Of a stretch of 64,000 nucleotides of DNA, positions 17,621-26,776 are shown piece by piece; the first letter of the stretch is position 1, and every line of letters starts with the position of its first letter. The notes below the pieces were generated by a model. That model worked only from the letters and a program-made list of their open reading frames with translations. It did not search any database and was not told where the DNA came from. The translations under genes and the position numbers were made by a program. The stretch comes from Cellulosimicrobium protaetiae (lineage in GTDB: Bacteria; Actinomycetota; Actinomycetes; Actinomycetales; Cellulomonadaceae), in NCBI RefSeq assembly GCF_009708005.2, contig NZ_CP052758.1, forward strand, positions 1-64,000. The letters are read 5' to 3'.

Positions 17621-17935
17621 TCAGCCTCGGGCGTCGTACGCCTCGAGGACCGCGGCCGGGATCTTCCCGCGGTCGCTCACATCGTGCCCATTGGCGCGGG
17701 CCCACGCCCGAACCTCAGCCCCGTCCGTGCGCGTCCTGGTCGTCGCGCTGGCGGATGCGCGCCCGACCCGGCGCGCGGCCTTGATGTACGGCGCGAGCGC
17801 CGCGAGCAGCTCGTCGCGGTGCTCGTCGCTCAGGTCGATCTCGTACCGCCCCTGCTGCCAGGAGAACGCGTACGTGCGCGCGCCCTCCGAGCCGTCGAGG
17901 TCGTCGGTGATGATCACGTGCCGCTGCTGAACCAT
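17621..17935 (-). CDS. lsr2: Lsr2 family nucleoid-associated protein
   Basis: The 104-residue product shows the Lsr2 layout: an N-terminal dimerisation part (VIITDDLDGSEGARTYAFSW), a flexible linker, and a C-terminal DNA-binding part (VRAWARANGHDVSDRGKIPAAVLEAY). Lsr2 bridges AT-rich DNA and silences horizontally acquired genes. The usual RGR minor-groove hook reads RGK here, a conservative change. It is adjacent to the ligase gene within a foreign-looking region, which suits a xenogeneic silencer carried by or near an element. Confidence 0.9.
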   Translation of the reverse strand: MVQQRHVIITDDLDGSEGARTYAFSWQQGRYEIDLSDEHRDELLAALAPYIKAARRVGRASASATTRTRTDGAEVRAWARANGHDVSDRGKIPAAVLEAYDARG

Positions 17936-18080
17936 GGCGCACATCGTGCCAGCAGCTCGATGGGGCGGTACACAGCAGCGTTGATCGGGGGTGAAGTGTC
18001 GCAGTGGCCCTGGGCCAGGGAGCGCAGGTCATCCACACTTCTCGGAGCACGCAATGCACCGGGCGTCGAGGAGGACACGA

Positions 18081-19043
18081 ATGGACTTGAGGCGCCGGGT
18101 AACGATCGCATTCTTGGCTGGAGGGGTCCTCGCGTGGCACTTGGCAAAGCGAGCGACACGCCCGGGGTCTAGTGGCCCAGCGTCCGCCCAGTCACCGCTG
18201 ACCGAGCCCCCACTCGTCGAGGATCCTGCGCTGCCAGAGCCCGACGCGGCGTCCAGCGCGCCTGCGCCGCGTGCGCGGTCCACGGGAGAGATAGCGGCGC
18301 TGGGCGCTGGGGTCCTCGGGCTTTCAACCTGGATGGGCATCCTGATCGATCAATTGCTCTTGGTCCCAGTGATTGGCCCCGCGGCGCTCGTCCTTGTAGT
18401 GGCTGTCGGCTGGCTTGTGCCGGCAGTTTATTGTGTCGTCGCGGTCCGGCGGTACAAACGGCCGAGTCGCTTACGCCGCACTCTGCCAGCTCTCGCCATC
18501 CCGGGCATTCTCATTATGCTGCACATCCTCGCGTTCTCGGTGCCCACATTCACCGAGCGAATTGACCTCTGGCTATGGCCCTGGTTCGTGGCAATTTTCG
18601 CATGGTCCGCGTTCTACCATCTTTACAAACAGCACTCCGTCGCATCTGGTGCATGGCTCTGCATACTCGACGTCGCCGGGTCATTCGCGGCCACACGGGA
18701 CGTGTGGCCGATTGCGGCGGGCTACGCGAAGATGCTTGTCGACTCACCAGCCCCCTGGGATCAGCTCGCGCCATTCGCCTTCGTATTGCTCGCGATCCTC
18801 GCAACTGTCCTACTGACATCTGATATTGGAGTCGAGCAATCCCCTCTCGGCCGGACCGGCGCCTTTCTCGCAGGATTGGCCATTACCTTGTTCATATTGT
18901 TCTCAAATCAAGAGAGCTGGGAGAGCGTTGGAGTGTGGCGATCGATCATCGTTGGGATCATTGGCGTTGTCGGGACCCTGATGTTCATCGGGGCACGAAC
19001 GATTCACCTCTCAGGCGACAAGAACGTCACGAAGGACTCGTGA
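18081..19043 (+). CDS. Unknown multi-pass membrane protein
   Basis: The ATG at 18081 follows GAGGAGG by six bases, a strong site. The 320-residue product has a signal-anchor-like start, a Ser/Pro/Ala-rich linker to about residue 75, then seven or so hydrophobic helices. No family signature is seen. Its base composition is visibly less GC-rich than its neighbours, which suggests recent arrival. It is a single gene between minus-strand genes. Confidence 0.7.
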   Translation: MDLRRRVTIAFLAGGVLAWHLAKRATRPGSSGPASAQSPLTEPPLVEDPALPEPDAASSAPAPRARSTGEIAALGAGVLGLSTWMGILIDQLLLVPVIGPAALVLVVAVGWLVPAVYCVVAVRRYKRPSRLRRTLPALAIPGILIMLHILAFSVPTFTERIDLWLWPWFVAIFAWSAFYHLYKQHSVASGAWLCILDVAGSFAATRDVWPIAAGYAKMLVDSPAPWDQLAPFAFVLLAILATVLLTSDIGVEQSPLGRTGAFLAGLAITLFILFSNQESWESVGVWRSIIVGIIGVVGTLMFIGARTIHLSGDKNVTKDS

Positions 19044-19064
19044 CGCTGAACCCAGCCCCCCGCC

Positions 19065-19775
19065 TCAGGGTCCGGATACCCAATCCCAACGGTCTGGCTC
19101 GGGAGTGAGCTGGCGCGGCTGGGGGCCGGCCCCCCGCGACCCGGAGATGACAGGTCTCGCCGCAGCCTCGGCGTACAGGACCCGAACCCCAGGGTGGTGC
19201 CTGACCTTGGCGAGCTTCGCGTCGAGATAGGTCCTCGAGTACGTCTTGGTCGGGTGGTTGTCCAAGATGCACGCGAACGCCAAGGGCGCCGGCACGCCAG
19301 GATGCGCGGCGTCGAACTCGTCGAGCAGCATCGACAGCTTCCACACGTCGCGTGCGACCTCGCCGTGGTCCAGCCCGCCGGCGACGCTGGAAGCGACCTT
19401 GAGCTCTGCGATCACCGCGAGCTGCTCGAGCACCGCCAGCCCCGTCCCGTCTGGCGAGCGCACGATGCCGGCGTAGTGCGGCAACTGGAGCCCGGGGGCG
19501 CGCGTGACGACTGCGTCAAGCTTGACCTCGCCGGTGCGTCCAAGCTGCGTTTTCCACGGGCTCTCCATGAACGACCCGATCCGGAAGATCGGCTCGCGTC
19601 CCACGCGGTCGATGCCGAACTGCGAGATCAGGTAGTGCGCGAACCAGGCTTGGAACGTCGCCTCGGGCGCGATGTACTGCCCGCATGTCGCAGCGAACAC
19701 GTCCCAGGCGGCCTCGAACTTGCGCGCCACCGGCTCGCCGGCCGCAGCGAGCTCTGGCAGGGGATCGCTCGTCAT
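19065..19775 (-). CDS. Unknown protein with PD-(D/E)XK-like core
   Basis: The 236-residue product has KLDAVVTRAP...LEQLAVIAELKVAS, an Asp then Glu-x-Lys spacing typical of PD-(D/E)XK nucleases. A basic stretch (TYSRTYLDAKLAKVRHH) follows. It starts MTSDPLPELAAAG with AGGAGG 13 bases upstream. It may be a DNA-cleaving enzyme, but the match rests on motif spacing only. It lies divergent from the SRAP gene with a 95-bp gap. Confidence 0.65.
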   Translation of the reverse strand: MTSDPLPELAAAGEPVARKFEAAWDVFAATCGQYIAPEATFQAWFAHYLISQFGIDRVGREPIFRIGSFMESPWKTQLGRTGEVKLDAVVTRAPGLQLPHYAGIVRSPDGTGLAVLEQLAVIAELKVASSVAGGLDHGEVARDVWKLSMLLDEFDAAHPGVPAPLAFACILDNHPTKTYSRTYLDAKLAKVRHHPGVRVLYAEAAARPVISGSRGAGPQPRQLTPEPDRWDWVSGP

Positions 19776-19870
19776 GGCGGCATCCTGCCTCCTCCCGCCG
19801 ACAACTGTGCACCGCGGGCCCCTGCGCCTCACGACGGCGGACGGCACACGGCCCGGGCAGACTGGGGCGC

Positions 19871-20584
19871 ATGTGCGGCAGATACGCGAGCGCGAGACGC
19901 GACGACGAGATCGCTCGGCACTTCCACGTCGCCGAGCTCGTCGGGAAAGAGCTCGGACCGTCGTGGAACGTCGCCCCCACCCAGGACGTGCGCGTCGTGC
20001 TCGAGCGCGAGGAGGCCGGCCACGTCGCCCGCCAGTTGCGCACCGTGCACTGGGGCCTGGTCCCGTCCTGGGCGAAGGACACCAAGATCGGCTCGCGCAT
20101 GATCAACGCGCGCGTCGAGACGATCACCGACAAGCCCGCCTTCCGCCGCGCCGCGGCCCGCCGTCGCGCGATCGTCCCCATGGACGGGTACTTCGAGTGG
20201 CAGGCACCCGAATCCGGCAAGGGCCGCAAGACCCCGTACTACCTCATCGACCCCGACGGCGCCCCGCTCGCCGCCGCTGGCCTGTATGAGCTGTGGCGCG
20301 ACCCCACCAAGCCCGACGACGCCCCCGACCGGTGGCTGTGGTCCATGACGGTCATCACGACCGCCGCCACCGACACCCTCGGCCACATCCACGACCGCTC
20401 CCCGCTGCTGCTGCCCGACGACCTCTGGGACGGCTGGCTCGACCCCGACCTCACTGACACCGGCGACGTCGACGCGCTCCTGCGCCGCGTCCCCGAGCCC
20501 CACCTCCACCCAATCGAGGTCTCCCCCGCCGTCGGCAACGTGCGCAACAACAGCCCTGCGCTCGTGGAGCCGGTCTCGCCCTAG
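19871..20584 (+). CDS. yedK: SRAP domain protein (HMCES/YedK family)
   Basis: This 237-residue protein begins MCGRY, with the catalytic Cys2 exposed after Met removal. It keeps NVAPTQ (Asn33), DGYFEW (Glu109) and GHIHDRSP (His174), the conserved active-site set of SRAP proteins. These form a covalent thiazolidine crosslink with abasic sites in single-stranded DNA and shield them from nucleases. Length and all key residues are normal. It ends in a CTAG shared with the stop of the convergent gene. Confidence 0.93.
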   Translation: MCGRYASARRDDEIARHFHVAELVGKELGPSWNVAPTQDVRVVLEREEAGHVARQLRTVHWGLVPSWAKDTKIGSRMINARVETITDKPAFRRAAARRRAIVPMDGYFEWQAPESGKGRKTPYYLIDPDGAPLAAAGLYELWRDPTKPDDAPDRWLWSMTVITTAATDTLGHIHDRSPLLLPDDLWDGWLDPDLTDTGDVDALLRRVPEPHLHPIEVSPAVGNVRNNSPALVEPVSP

Positions 20585-21396
20585 GGCCGGTCGAGCAACG
20601 CCCACCCGTCGCCCTTCGTCCAGTGCAGAAAGACCGGCGCGAACGGCGCGAAGAGCCACAGGTCCGTCAGCGGTCCGGCATCGAGGGCCGACGACGAGTC
20701 GATCCCCGTCGCCTTCATGAAGCTCACGAGCAGGTCCTCCGGAACCGCGACGTCGTGGAGCGAGACTGCGAGGTGCAGCTCGTCGAACCCGGACAGGACC
20801 AGCTTCTCGACGTTCGACGCGAACCATGACTCGGTGACCTGTCCGGACATCCACGCATCGAGGGTCCGCAGCCCCGGGTCGATGTTCCCGCCGCTGATCA
20901 GGGAGAAGGCGATCTGCGGCCGTTCGGGCGATCGTGTGAAGCGCTGCATGACGAGGCCGTGGCTCCGCGCGGCGACGTACCACCCCGCTGCGTTCGGGCC
21001 ACCGGCCCCGGGGAACCAGTTCTGGACCGCCGGCAGGGCATCAGGAGTCTCGACGCCCGCAGCCTCGCACTCCGTGATGAGCACCGGGAGGAACTTGGCC
21101 AGGATCTTCGGCGTGAGCCCCAGCCCAGCTGGGACCGTCACGGTCCAGTCGTACTCACCGGGCGCAGCCTTGGGCTCCGAGCAGTACTTCTCGAGCCAGA
21201 AGGCCGTGTCGTCGCCAGCACGGCTGATCTCGAGCGCGGCAGGCGTGCCGTCCGCGTGGGTGAGCCTGACGTCGTACATCGCCGGCTGGCTGTTGTCGTC
21301 GTGCGGATCCCAGGTCGCGCCGATGGCCAGCGCGACGCACTCGGCGATGTACCGCTCGTGCGGGCTCAGCTCCTTGGCCTTCGTGCTCTTCGCCAT
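20581..21396 (-). CDS. Unknown 271-aa soluble protein
   Basis: The product starts MAKSTKAKELSPHERYIAECV and runs through a beta-rich stretch (YDVRLTHADGTPAALEISRAGDD) that could be part of a nuclease-like fold, since an acidic residue followed by ALEISRA fits a weak D-x(n)-E-x-S pattern. Trp/Phe-rich segments follow. No known family is recognised. It converges on the SRAP gene; their stops overlap in a CTAG. Confidence 0.7.
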   Translation of the reverse strand: MAKSTKAKELSPHERYIAECVALAIGATWDPHDDNSQPAMYDVRLTHADGTPAALEISRAGDDTAFWLEKYCSEPKAAPGEYDWTVTVPAGLGLTPKILAKFLPVLITECEAAGVETPDALPAVQNWFPGAGGPNAAGWYVAARSHGLVMQRFTRSPERPQIAFSLISGGNIDPGLRTLDAWMSGQVTESWFASNVEKLVLSGFDELHLAVSLHDVAVPEDLLVSFMKATGIDSSSALDAGPLTDLWLFAPFAPVFLHWTKGDGWALLDRP

Positions 21397-21471
21397 GCTC
21401 GGAGCGTACGGGCAGCCCCGGACGACGAGACCCCTCCCATCGCCGAGGCCCGCCAGCTCGCGGGCAGGCCG

Positions 21472-21894
21472 CTACCCCCCGTTCCAGGCCTTCACAATCT
21501 GCCCGAGTGCAGCACCTAGGCGCTGCAGCCCGCTCGTCCCACCGTCCAACGTCGCGAGCCCCTCGAGGAAGCGCCAGAGGAAGGACAAGGCGATCAGCGT
21601 CAACCGAGGGACGAAGCTCGTCGACCGCGCGGCTGCCTGCGGAGGGACGGACGCCGGGGCCAAGACGATGGAAGCGTCGCCCCGCAGCGACACCGTGAGT
21701 CGCTCGCTCGTCGACGTCACGCGGCCGTTCGGGTCCCACGTGGACTTCCGGGAGGAGTTGACGACGATCTCGTCGGCCGTCAGCGTCATCCCGGGAGGCA
21801 GCCGGAGAGCGTCCCCCAGGCCGGGAGCAGAGTTGTCGGTGGTGGGGGCGGCGCTACGCGCCGCACCCGGGACAGTAGGACTTTCCTGAAGCAC
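21472..21894 (-). CDS. Small unknown protein
   Basis: This 140-residue frame from a GTG at 21894 has a middle of DEIVVNSSRKSTWDPNGRVTSTSERLTVSLRGD, which reads as structured protein, and an amphipathic C-terminus. The ribosome site is weak. No family is recognised. It lies between two other minus-strand genes, with gaps of 75 and 83 bp. Confidence 0.45.
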   Translation of the reverse strand: MLQESPTVPGAARSAAPTTDNSAPGLGDALRLPPGMTLTADEIVVNSSRKSTWDPNGRVTSTSERLTVSLRGDASIVLAPASVPPQAAARSTSFVPRLTLIALSFLWRFLEGLATLDGGTSGLQRLGAALGQIVKAWNGG

Positions 21895-21977
21895 GCCGCC
21901 CGTTCTAGAGGGCGGGTCTGGTTAGTGTCGCGGCCTGAGAAACTGCCGAGCTCAGGGTCGAGCTCGGCTCAACGCTG

Positions 21978-22562
21978 TCAGCCTCGGGAGACCGGACCGA
22001 GGATCCCGCGCGGATCTGTGCCGGGCAACGATGGCGACACGCGAACTGGGCCGGCGAGCCCCGCGCGCTTCGCCCGTCGCTTCGACCACTTGTACATCCA
22101 TGCTGGACGAGGGCGCGCCGTGCTCGGGCGCCAGAGCAGCGCGGTCGGGCGCAGTTCAACCGTGCCGTCCAGGGAGATCAGTCCCTGGCGGACGGTCACC
22201 TCCCCGAGGCGAAAGGTCCGGGCTGAGTAAGAGTCCACACGCGCTCCGTCGCGCGAGTCTGGGAACGGGTCCGGCCATCCGTTCGGTACCTCTCCCTCGA
22301 GGGCCCGAGCAGCCGACCACACCTCGTTCTTGAGGTCTCTCCCGACGAACTCGACTCCCACACCCTCGATCAGCACCGGCTCGTCGCCTGTGATGATCTG
22401 GACCGCGACTTCGTGCCGTTCCCGGCCATCTGGACCGTAGTGGGTCAGCGGATGCAACCGGACGTCGACGCGGCGCCGACGCACGCGCCACCGGAAGAGC
22501 GCGAACAGCGCGATGAGGACCGCGACGACATCGGCCGCGAGCGTGAGCAGGATCGAGTCCAC
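21978..22562 (-). CDS. Unknown membrane-anchored protein
   Basis: From the GTG at 22562 the 194-residue product begins with one strong transmembrane helix (ILLTLAADVVAVLIALFALF), then a basic RWRVRRRRVDVRL stop-transfer segment and a beta-rich cytoplasmic or exposed domain (EVAVQIITGDEPVLIEGVGVEFVG). The C-terminus is basic. No family is recognised. It is divergent from the Mrr-like gene at 22689 with a 126-bp gap, and may be its membrane partner, which is inference. Confidence 0.6.
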   Translation of the reverse strand: MDSILLTLAADVVAVLIALFALFRWRVRRRRVDVRLHPLTHYGPDGRERHEVAVQIITGDEPVLIEGVGVEFVGRDLKNEVWSAARALEGEVPNGWPDPFPDSRDGARVDSYSARTFRLGEVTVRQGLISLDGTVELRPTALLWRPSTARPRPAWMYKWSKRRAKRAGLAGPVRVSPSLPGTDPRGILGPVSRG

Positions 22563-22688
22563 CGCCGAAGTGTGCCGTCTCGGCCCGACGGCCGTCACGC
22601 TCTTGTTGGCGCTGGTGCGCGATCGCCGAGGCAGGCCGGGGGTGTCGGGGCCGCGGGCGGCGTCTGAGTTCTCTGCCACCATGTGCAA

Positions 22689-23930
22689 ATGAGTGAGTTC
22701 CGTCCGTCGCGGCACCGACGCCGCATCGTGCTCGCGGACTGGCGTGACGCGGAGGAGCTCGCCGCCTGGCACATGCGTCGCAGCGGGTTTCCCGAAGCGG
22801 CGGTCACGGGAGCCGGGGCTGACAAGGGCATCGACGTTGCCGACACGACGCGGCGTGCGGTCGCGCAGGTCAAGCACCTCGGATCCCCGGTCGGTGCTCC
22901 CGACGTGCAGCGACTCGTCGGCGCCGGACACTTGCTCAGCGAGTACCGGCTCTTCTACTCGCTGTCCGGGTACACGCGGCAGGCGGTCGAGTACGCGCAC
23001 GGCGTGGGGGTGAGCTTGTTTACCTACTCGATCTACGGCGACGTGACACCCGCCAACGACTACGCGCAGGGTCTCCTCGAGGCAGCGGTCCGCTGGGACG
23101 AGGGCCCCGCGCTCGACGAGGACGACGACGTCACGCACCTCGGCGACCGGATCGCACTGCGAGGGGATCTGACCGAGGCCGAGAACCACGACCTCCTGGT
23201 CTTCTGCACCCGAACCGCGCTCGACGCGCTCCTACCGCACGCCACGACGACGGAAGACCTCGGCGACATCGCCGAGCTGAGCGGGGAGAACCCGCGACTG
23301 GAGCCCCTGGCGCGGCGCTACCGCGACGGCGTGCTTGGCCTCACCAGCGACGTCATCGACTGCCTGCACGAGTCGAAGGACCAACACTGGCCCTCGTGGT
23401 GCGCCATGCTCGAGGACTGGCTGGAACGGATGCGCACCCTCGAGCTCCTCAAGGGGGCCCTGGAACGGTCAGACCGGTGGGACGACGTCGGCGACGTCGA
23501 GGAGCGCTACCTGCCGCGTTGCCCGAGCGGCGAAGACCTGCTGTGGCACTGGTGGGAACACCGGAAGCCGACCGTCGAGATCGACACCGAAGACCTCGGT
23601 CTGCTCTTCAAGCTCGCGCCGGCTCCGTTCACCTGGACGCTCCCCTCCGCCGAGAACATCACAGGCCTTCGCCGCGTGCTCAACGCGCACCGCGTCACCG
23701 ATCTGCCGTCCGACCGCAGTCGGATGAGCGAAGCGCAACACGATCAAGACGACCTGAACTGGGACCTCGACCGACTCGAGCGATGGGCAGGCGACGGCAA
23801 GCTGCACGTCGTGCGCGCCATCGTCGACGCGCAGCCGTTCGCCCTGACACGGGAGCAGGTCATCGACGTCATCGAGGAGTCGCAGAGCTCGAAGAAATAC
23901 CGCGCCGGCGAGCGCCGCGCACACGTGTAG
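22689..23930 (+). CDS. Mrr-like restriction endonuclease domain protein
   Basis: The first 130 of 413 residues carry a Mrr-type PD-(D/E)XK domain: DAEELAAWHMRRSGF, GADKGIDV (Asp49), AVAQVKHL (Gln60-x-Lys62) and DVQRLVGAG. Such domains cut modified or foreign DNA. It is clearly related to the gene at 28640, sharing QRLVGA, SGY and LFTYSxxGxVTxAN. The C-terminal 280 residues, acidic and Trp-rich with an EQVIDVIEESQSS tail, are unassigned and may sense a signal. The ATG at 22689 has no good ribosome site. Confidence 0.8.
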   Translation: MSEFRPSRHRRRIVLADWRDAEELAAWHMRRSGFPEAAVTGAGADKGIDVADTTRRAVAQVKHLGSPVGAPDVQRLVGAGHLLSEYRLFYSLSGYTRQAVEYAHGVGVSLFTYSIYGDVTPANDYAQGLLEAAVRWDEGPALDEDDDVTHLGDRIALRGDLTEAENHDLLVFCTRTALDALLPHATTTEDLGDIAELSGENPRLEPLARRYRDGVLGLTSDVIDCLHESKDQHWPSWCAMLEDWLERMRTLELLKGALERSDRWDDVGDVEERYLPRCPSGEDLLWHWWEHRKPTVEIDTEDLGLLFKLAPAPFTWTLPSAENITGLRRVLNAHRVTDLPSDRSRMSEAQHDQDDLNWDLDRLERWAGDGKLHVVRAIVDAQPFALTREQVIDVIEESQSSKKYRAGERRAHV

Positions 23931-23979
23931 CCCCCATCCCGCGGCTGCTCCGTGCCACCCGGCCCTCGATCGCGGGGAC

Positions 23980-24567
23980 TCACTCTGCGGCCGCAGCGTC
24001 CTTGATCGCCCGGTCGAGCTCGGCGTAGGCGGTCGGCCCACCGGTCTGCTCGCTCACCCACGCCAGCGACATCGCCGCGCCCGCACGATCCACGACCACC
24101 TGGCGCGGCAGGACGTAGAACTCCCACTGCGCCACGTCGAGGACGTCGTACGCGGCGTGCTCGCGCGCGGTGTGAACGCACAGCACGTACACGTCGGCGT
24201 TCCACCCCTGCTGGCCGCGGTACTCGCCCGTGGCGTGGTCCCACGAGTCCGCGGCCTTGATCTGGAACGAGCCGAGGCGGACCTGCTTCTGGGCCCACGA
24301 CTGCAGGTAGCCGCGGACCTTCACCTCCACCCGCACGCCGTCCGGCGTCAGGACGTCGTACGCGTCCCACTCGACCCTGTGACCGCTCGCGCCGACCGCA
24401 CGCGCGACCAAGAACTCCGCCAGGTAACCGCGCACGTTGTTCATCCGCAGGTCGTTCATCGCGAAGCGCCAGAAGTCGAGCACGCTCGCGTCCACGCCCA
24501 CGAACCGCTCGGAGCCGTCCAGCTCGACCGGGCTCGGCACCACCGTCTTCTCGTCCACGACCACCAT
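23980..24567 (-). CDS. Unknown protein with PD-(D/E)XK-like motif
   Basis: From MVVVDEKTVVPSP the 195-residue product has NVRGYLAEFLVARAVG, then YDVLTPDGVRVEVKVRGYLQSW, giving a helix Glu, an Asp and Glu-x-Lys in the order of restriction-type nucleases, followed by a Gln-rich segment (QKQVRLGSFQI). It converges on the Mrr-like gene, with 49 bp between them. The ATG at 24567 lacks a strong ribosome site; GTG starts upstream are possible. The function is inferred from motif only. Confidence 0.68.
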   Translation of the reverse strand: MVVVDEKTVVPSPVELDGSERFVGVDASVLDFWRFAMNDLRMNNVRGYLAEFLVARAVGASGHRVEWDAYDVLTPDGVRVEVKVRGYLQSWAQKQVRLGSFQIKAADSWDHATGEYRGQQGWNADVYVLCVHTAREHAAYDVLDVAQWEFYVLPRQVVVDRAGAAMSLAWVSEQTGGPTAYAELDRAIKDAAAAE

Positions 24568-24712
24568 CCAACCGCTCGCGAGCTCCAGGCCGCGAGCGCC
24601 GAGCGGGGAGGACGACGATCCGGCTGTCGGTGATCCCGGGCAGACTTGCCCGCGGCACGGAGCGCAGCAGGTCGTCGCGCTGCTGGCCCACGAGGACGCG
24701 AAGGAGCCGACC

Positions 24713-25087
24713 ATGGCTGAGGAGACCCTGCCGACACTGCCCGAGCTCACGCACATCCTGCCCGTGCCGAGGTCTTCGCTTGTGGCGGCGTTCGCCGTGG
24801 GGGCGACGACGGAGGCCCTCGCGCAGCGCGCCGTCCGGTCCCTGTGGGACTCCCTGCGCGACGTCGGCACCTTGCACGTGCTCGTGACCGTGCAGAAGGT
24901 GCGGCAGCGCAAGCCCTACCTGCTGGTGGGCCGGTGGGCGGGCGTGCAACGGTCCCAGACCGGCGTGGGCCTGCTCGTCGACACGGAGCGGTCGGTGTCG
25001 CGGCTCGTGGTCGCACTGTCGACGGTGGACGCGATCGCGGTGTGCGCCGTCCCGGCAGTGTCGGACTCTGCGGGCGAGCAGCCGTGA
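24713..25087 (+). CDS. Unknown 124-aa protein
   Basis: The ATG follows AAGGAG by six bases. The product starts MAEETLPTLPELTHILPVP and has a helical N-half (LAQRAVRSLWDSLRDVG) and a beta-rich C-half (LHVLVTVQKVRQRKPYLLVGRW). No family is recognised. It is divergent from the PD-(D/E)XK-like gene. Confidence 0.55.
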   Translation: MAEETLPTLPELTHILPVPRSSLVAAFAVGATTEALAQRAVRSLWDSLRDVGTLHVLVTVQKVRQRKPYLLVGRWAGVQRSQTGVGLLVDTERSVSRLVVALSTVDAIAVCAVPAVSDSAGEQP

Positions 25088-25316
25088 TCTAGCTGCGCCG
25101 CCCCCCGGCAGGACGGGCCGCTGTGCGCCCGATGCGGCCACTGCTACTGCTTCCCGTGCCGGACGAAGCGCCTCACGCGCGCCGCGCGCGGCTCGTGGCT
25201 CGCACCTCCCGACGGCGGCTACCACGGGTGCGCGCCCGCTGGACCGAAGCGACCGCTACCGCCCCCCAACCCCCACCGACCACCCCTGCAACACCCCACA
25301 CGAACGGAGCACCCAG

Positions 25317-25814
25317 ATGAGCACACCAGACAGCACCCCGAAGGCGACCCGCCGGCCCATGGCGACGTCCCAGCCGAAGGCCACGAACACGACGCCCAAG
25401 GCGACGTCCATGACGCCTAAGGCGACCTCGCGCCCACCCGCGAGCACGAGCACCGACGCCCTCCTCACGTTCCTGCGCGCCCGGCTCGACGAGGCCGAGG
25501 CCGTCGCGCTCGCCGTGCCCGTCGGGGTCATCAACCGGCCCCCGGCACACCTCGACGTGAGCAAGCACGCGCCCGACGGCGGGCGGGTCCTCATGGGCAC
25601 CGGCCCGGACTTCGAGGTCCCGACGCCCGAGCACGCCGCGCACATCGCCGCGCACGACCCCGCCGCCGTCATGGCCGACGTCGCCGCGAAGCGCCTGATC
25701 GTGGATGCGCACGCCGACGGCGACACCGACCCGCACGTCACCGGCTGGGTGCTGCGCTGCCTTGCTTCCGCGTACGCCGAGCACCGCGACTATGACCGGG
25801 CGTGGGCGCTGTGA
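25317..25814 (+). CDS. DUF6221-like protein with N-terminal PKAT repeats
   Basis: The C-terminal 115 of 165 residues (LLTFLRARLDEAEAVAL...HIAAHDPAAVMADVAAKRLIVD...LRCLASAYAEHRDYDRAW) follow the pattern of the DUF6221 family, small helical proteins common in actinobacterial prophages and elements. The first 45 residues hold five near-repeats of P-K/M-A-T, encoded by short imperfect DNA repeats. Its TGA overlaps the GTG of the next gene, so the two are coupled. Function is unknown. Confidence 0.75.
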   Translation: MSTPDSTPKATRRPMATSQPKATNTTPKATSMTPKATSRPPASTSTDALLTFLRARLDEAEAVALAVPVGVINRPPAHLDVSKHAPDGGRVLMGTGPDFEVPTPEHAAHIAAHDPAAVMADVAAKRLIVDAHADGDTDPHVTGWVLRCLASAYAEHRDYDRAWAL

Positions 25815-26575
25815 CCGCCCCGACGACCCCGGTCCCGTGGGACGAGGCCCGGCTCGCCGCGCACGAGGAGACGCTGCGCGGCTGGCTCGAGGAGGGCGTT
25901 CCGGGGCCGTGGGCAGACGCGCTTGAGTGCGCGGCCGCCCTGCGTTCTGCGAAGGGGACCGTTGACGGAAGGCTCGACCAGCTCAGGGTTGCCCGCCCGG
26001 AAGGGCCCCACGAGGACGAGGAGTACGCAGAGCGGCTGCGCGCCGCGTGGGCCGCGCTGGACGGCCCTGCGAGTATCTACCTCGAGTTCAAGAGCGGCCG
26101 CAGGTCGCGCGGCTACCCGTGGTTCGGGGTGTCCGATGGCAACCCCGCGACACTCGATATCGGCCCGGAGCAGTACGCCCGCGAACACCAGGACGTCGCG
26201 CTGAGCAGCAACATCGTCTCGTGCCTCATCTTGCCGGACCCCGTCGTGCTCCCGCCGGGGCACGGTCTCATCGCGGAGATCTCCACTCAGCACCTCGAGT
26301 GGCGCAAGGCGTGGCGCGTCCTCAACGCCCTGTACGAGGCCGTGCCTGCCGGGTCGTGGGTCACCATCTACGGGAGCGCGAGCGGCCCGTCGCGCGGGCC
26401 CTGGCTCGGCCCGGGGACGTTCGGGCAAGCGGGCGAGCCGGGCATCCGGTTCAACCCTCTGCCGGGCCGTCGTGACGGCAAGGTCTCGGTCGTGACGCTC
26501 GCGCTGCGCGAGATCCGGCACCTCCTGGTCACGATGCCCCCGCCCGACGAGCGTCCGGCCTCGCAGCCCGTCTGA
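25811..26575 (+). CDS. Unknown 254-aa protein
   Basis: Its GTG overlaps the stop of the DUF6221-like gene. The product begins VTAPTTPVPWDEARLAAHEETL, has an acidic helical N-third, then a beta-rich central part (ASIYLEFKSGRRSRGYPWFGV) and ends with LREIRHLLVTMPPP. It is soluble and shows no known motif. Confidence 0.65.
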   Translation: MTAPTTPVPWDEARLAAHEETLRGWLEEGVPGPWADALECAAALRSAKGTVDGRLDQLRVARPEGPHEDEEYAERLRAAWAALDGPASIYLEFKSGRRSRGYPWFGVSDGNPATLDIGPEQYAREHQDVALSSNIVSCLILPDPVVLPPGHGLIAEISTQHLEWRKAWRVLNALYEAVPAGSWVTIYGSASGPSRGPWLGPGTFGQAGEPGIRFNPLPGRRDGKVSVVTLALREIRHLLVTMPPPDERPASQPV

Positions 26576-26776
26576 CCGGGTGCTGACCCACGCCCGGCCA
26601 CCGCCCACCAGCGGTGCGCCGGGCGTCGCCGTCCACAAGCACGACCGCAACGGAGGATTCAGCCTCGCCGGGCTGCCTCACTGGACGAGCACCAACCCGC
26701 ACGACCCCTGGCGCAAAGCGACCGCGCCCCGACCCACGGCAGACCCGTAGATCGGGGCGGAGCCCGTTGAGCGCGC

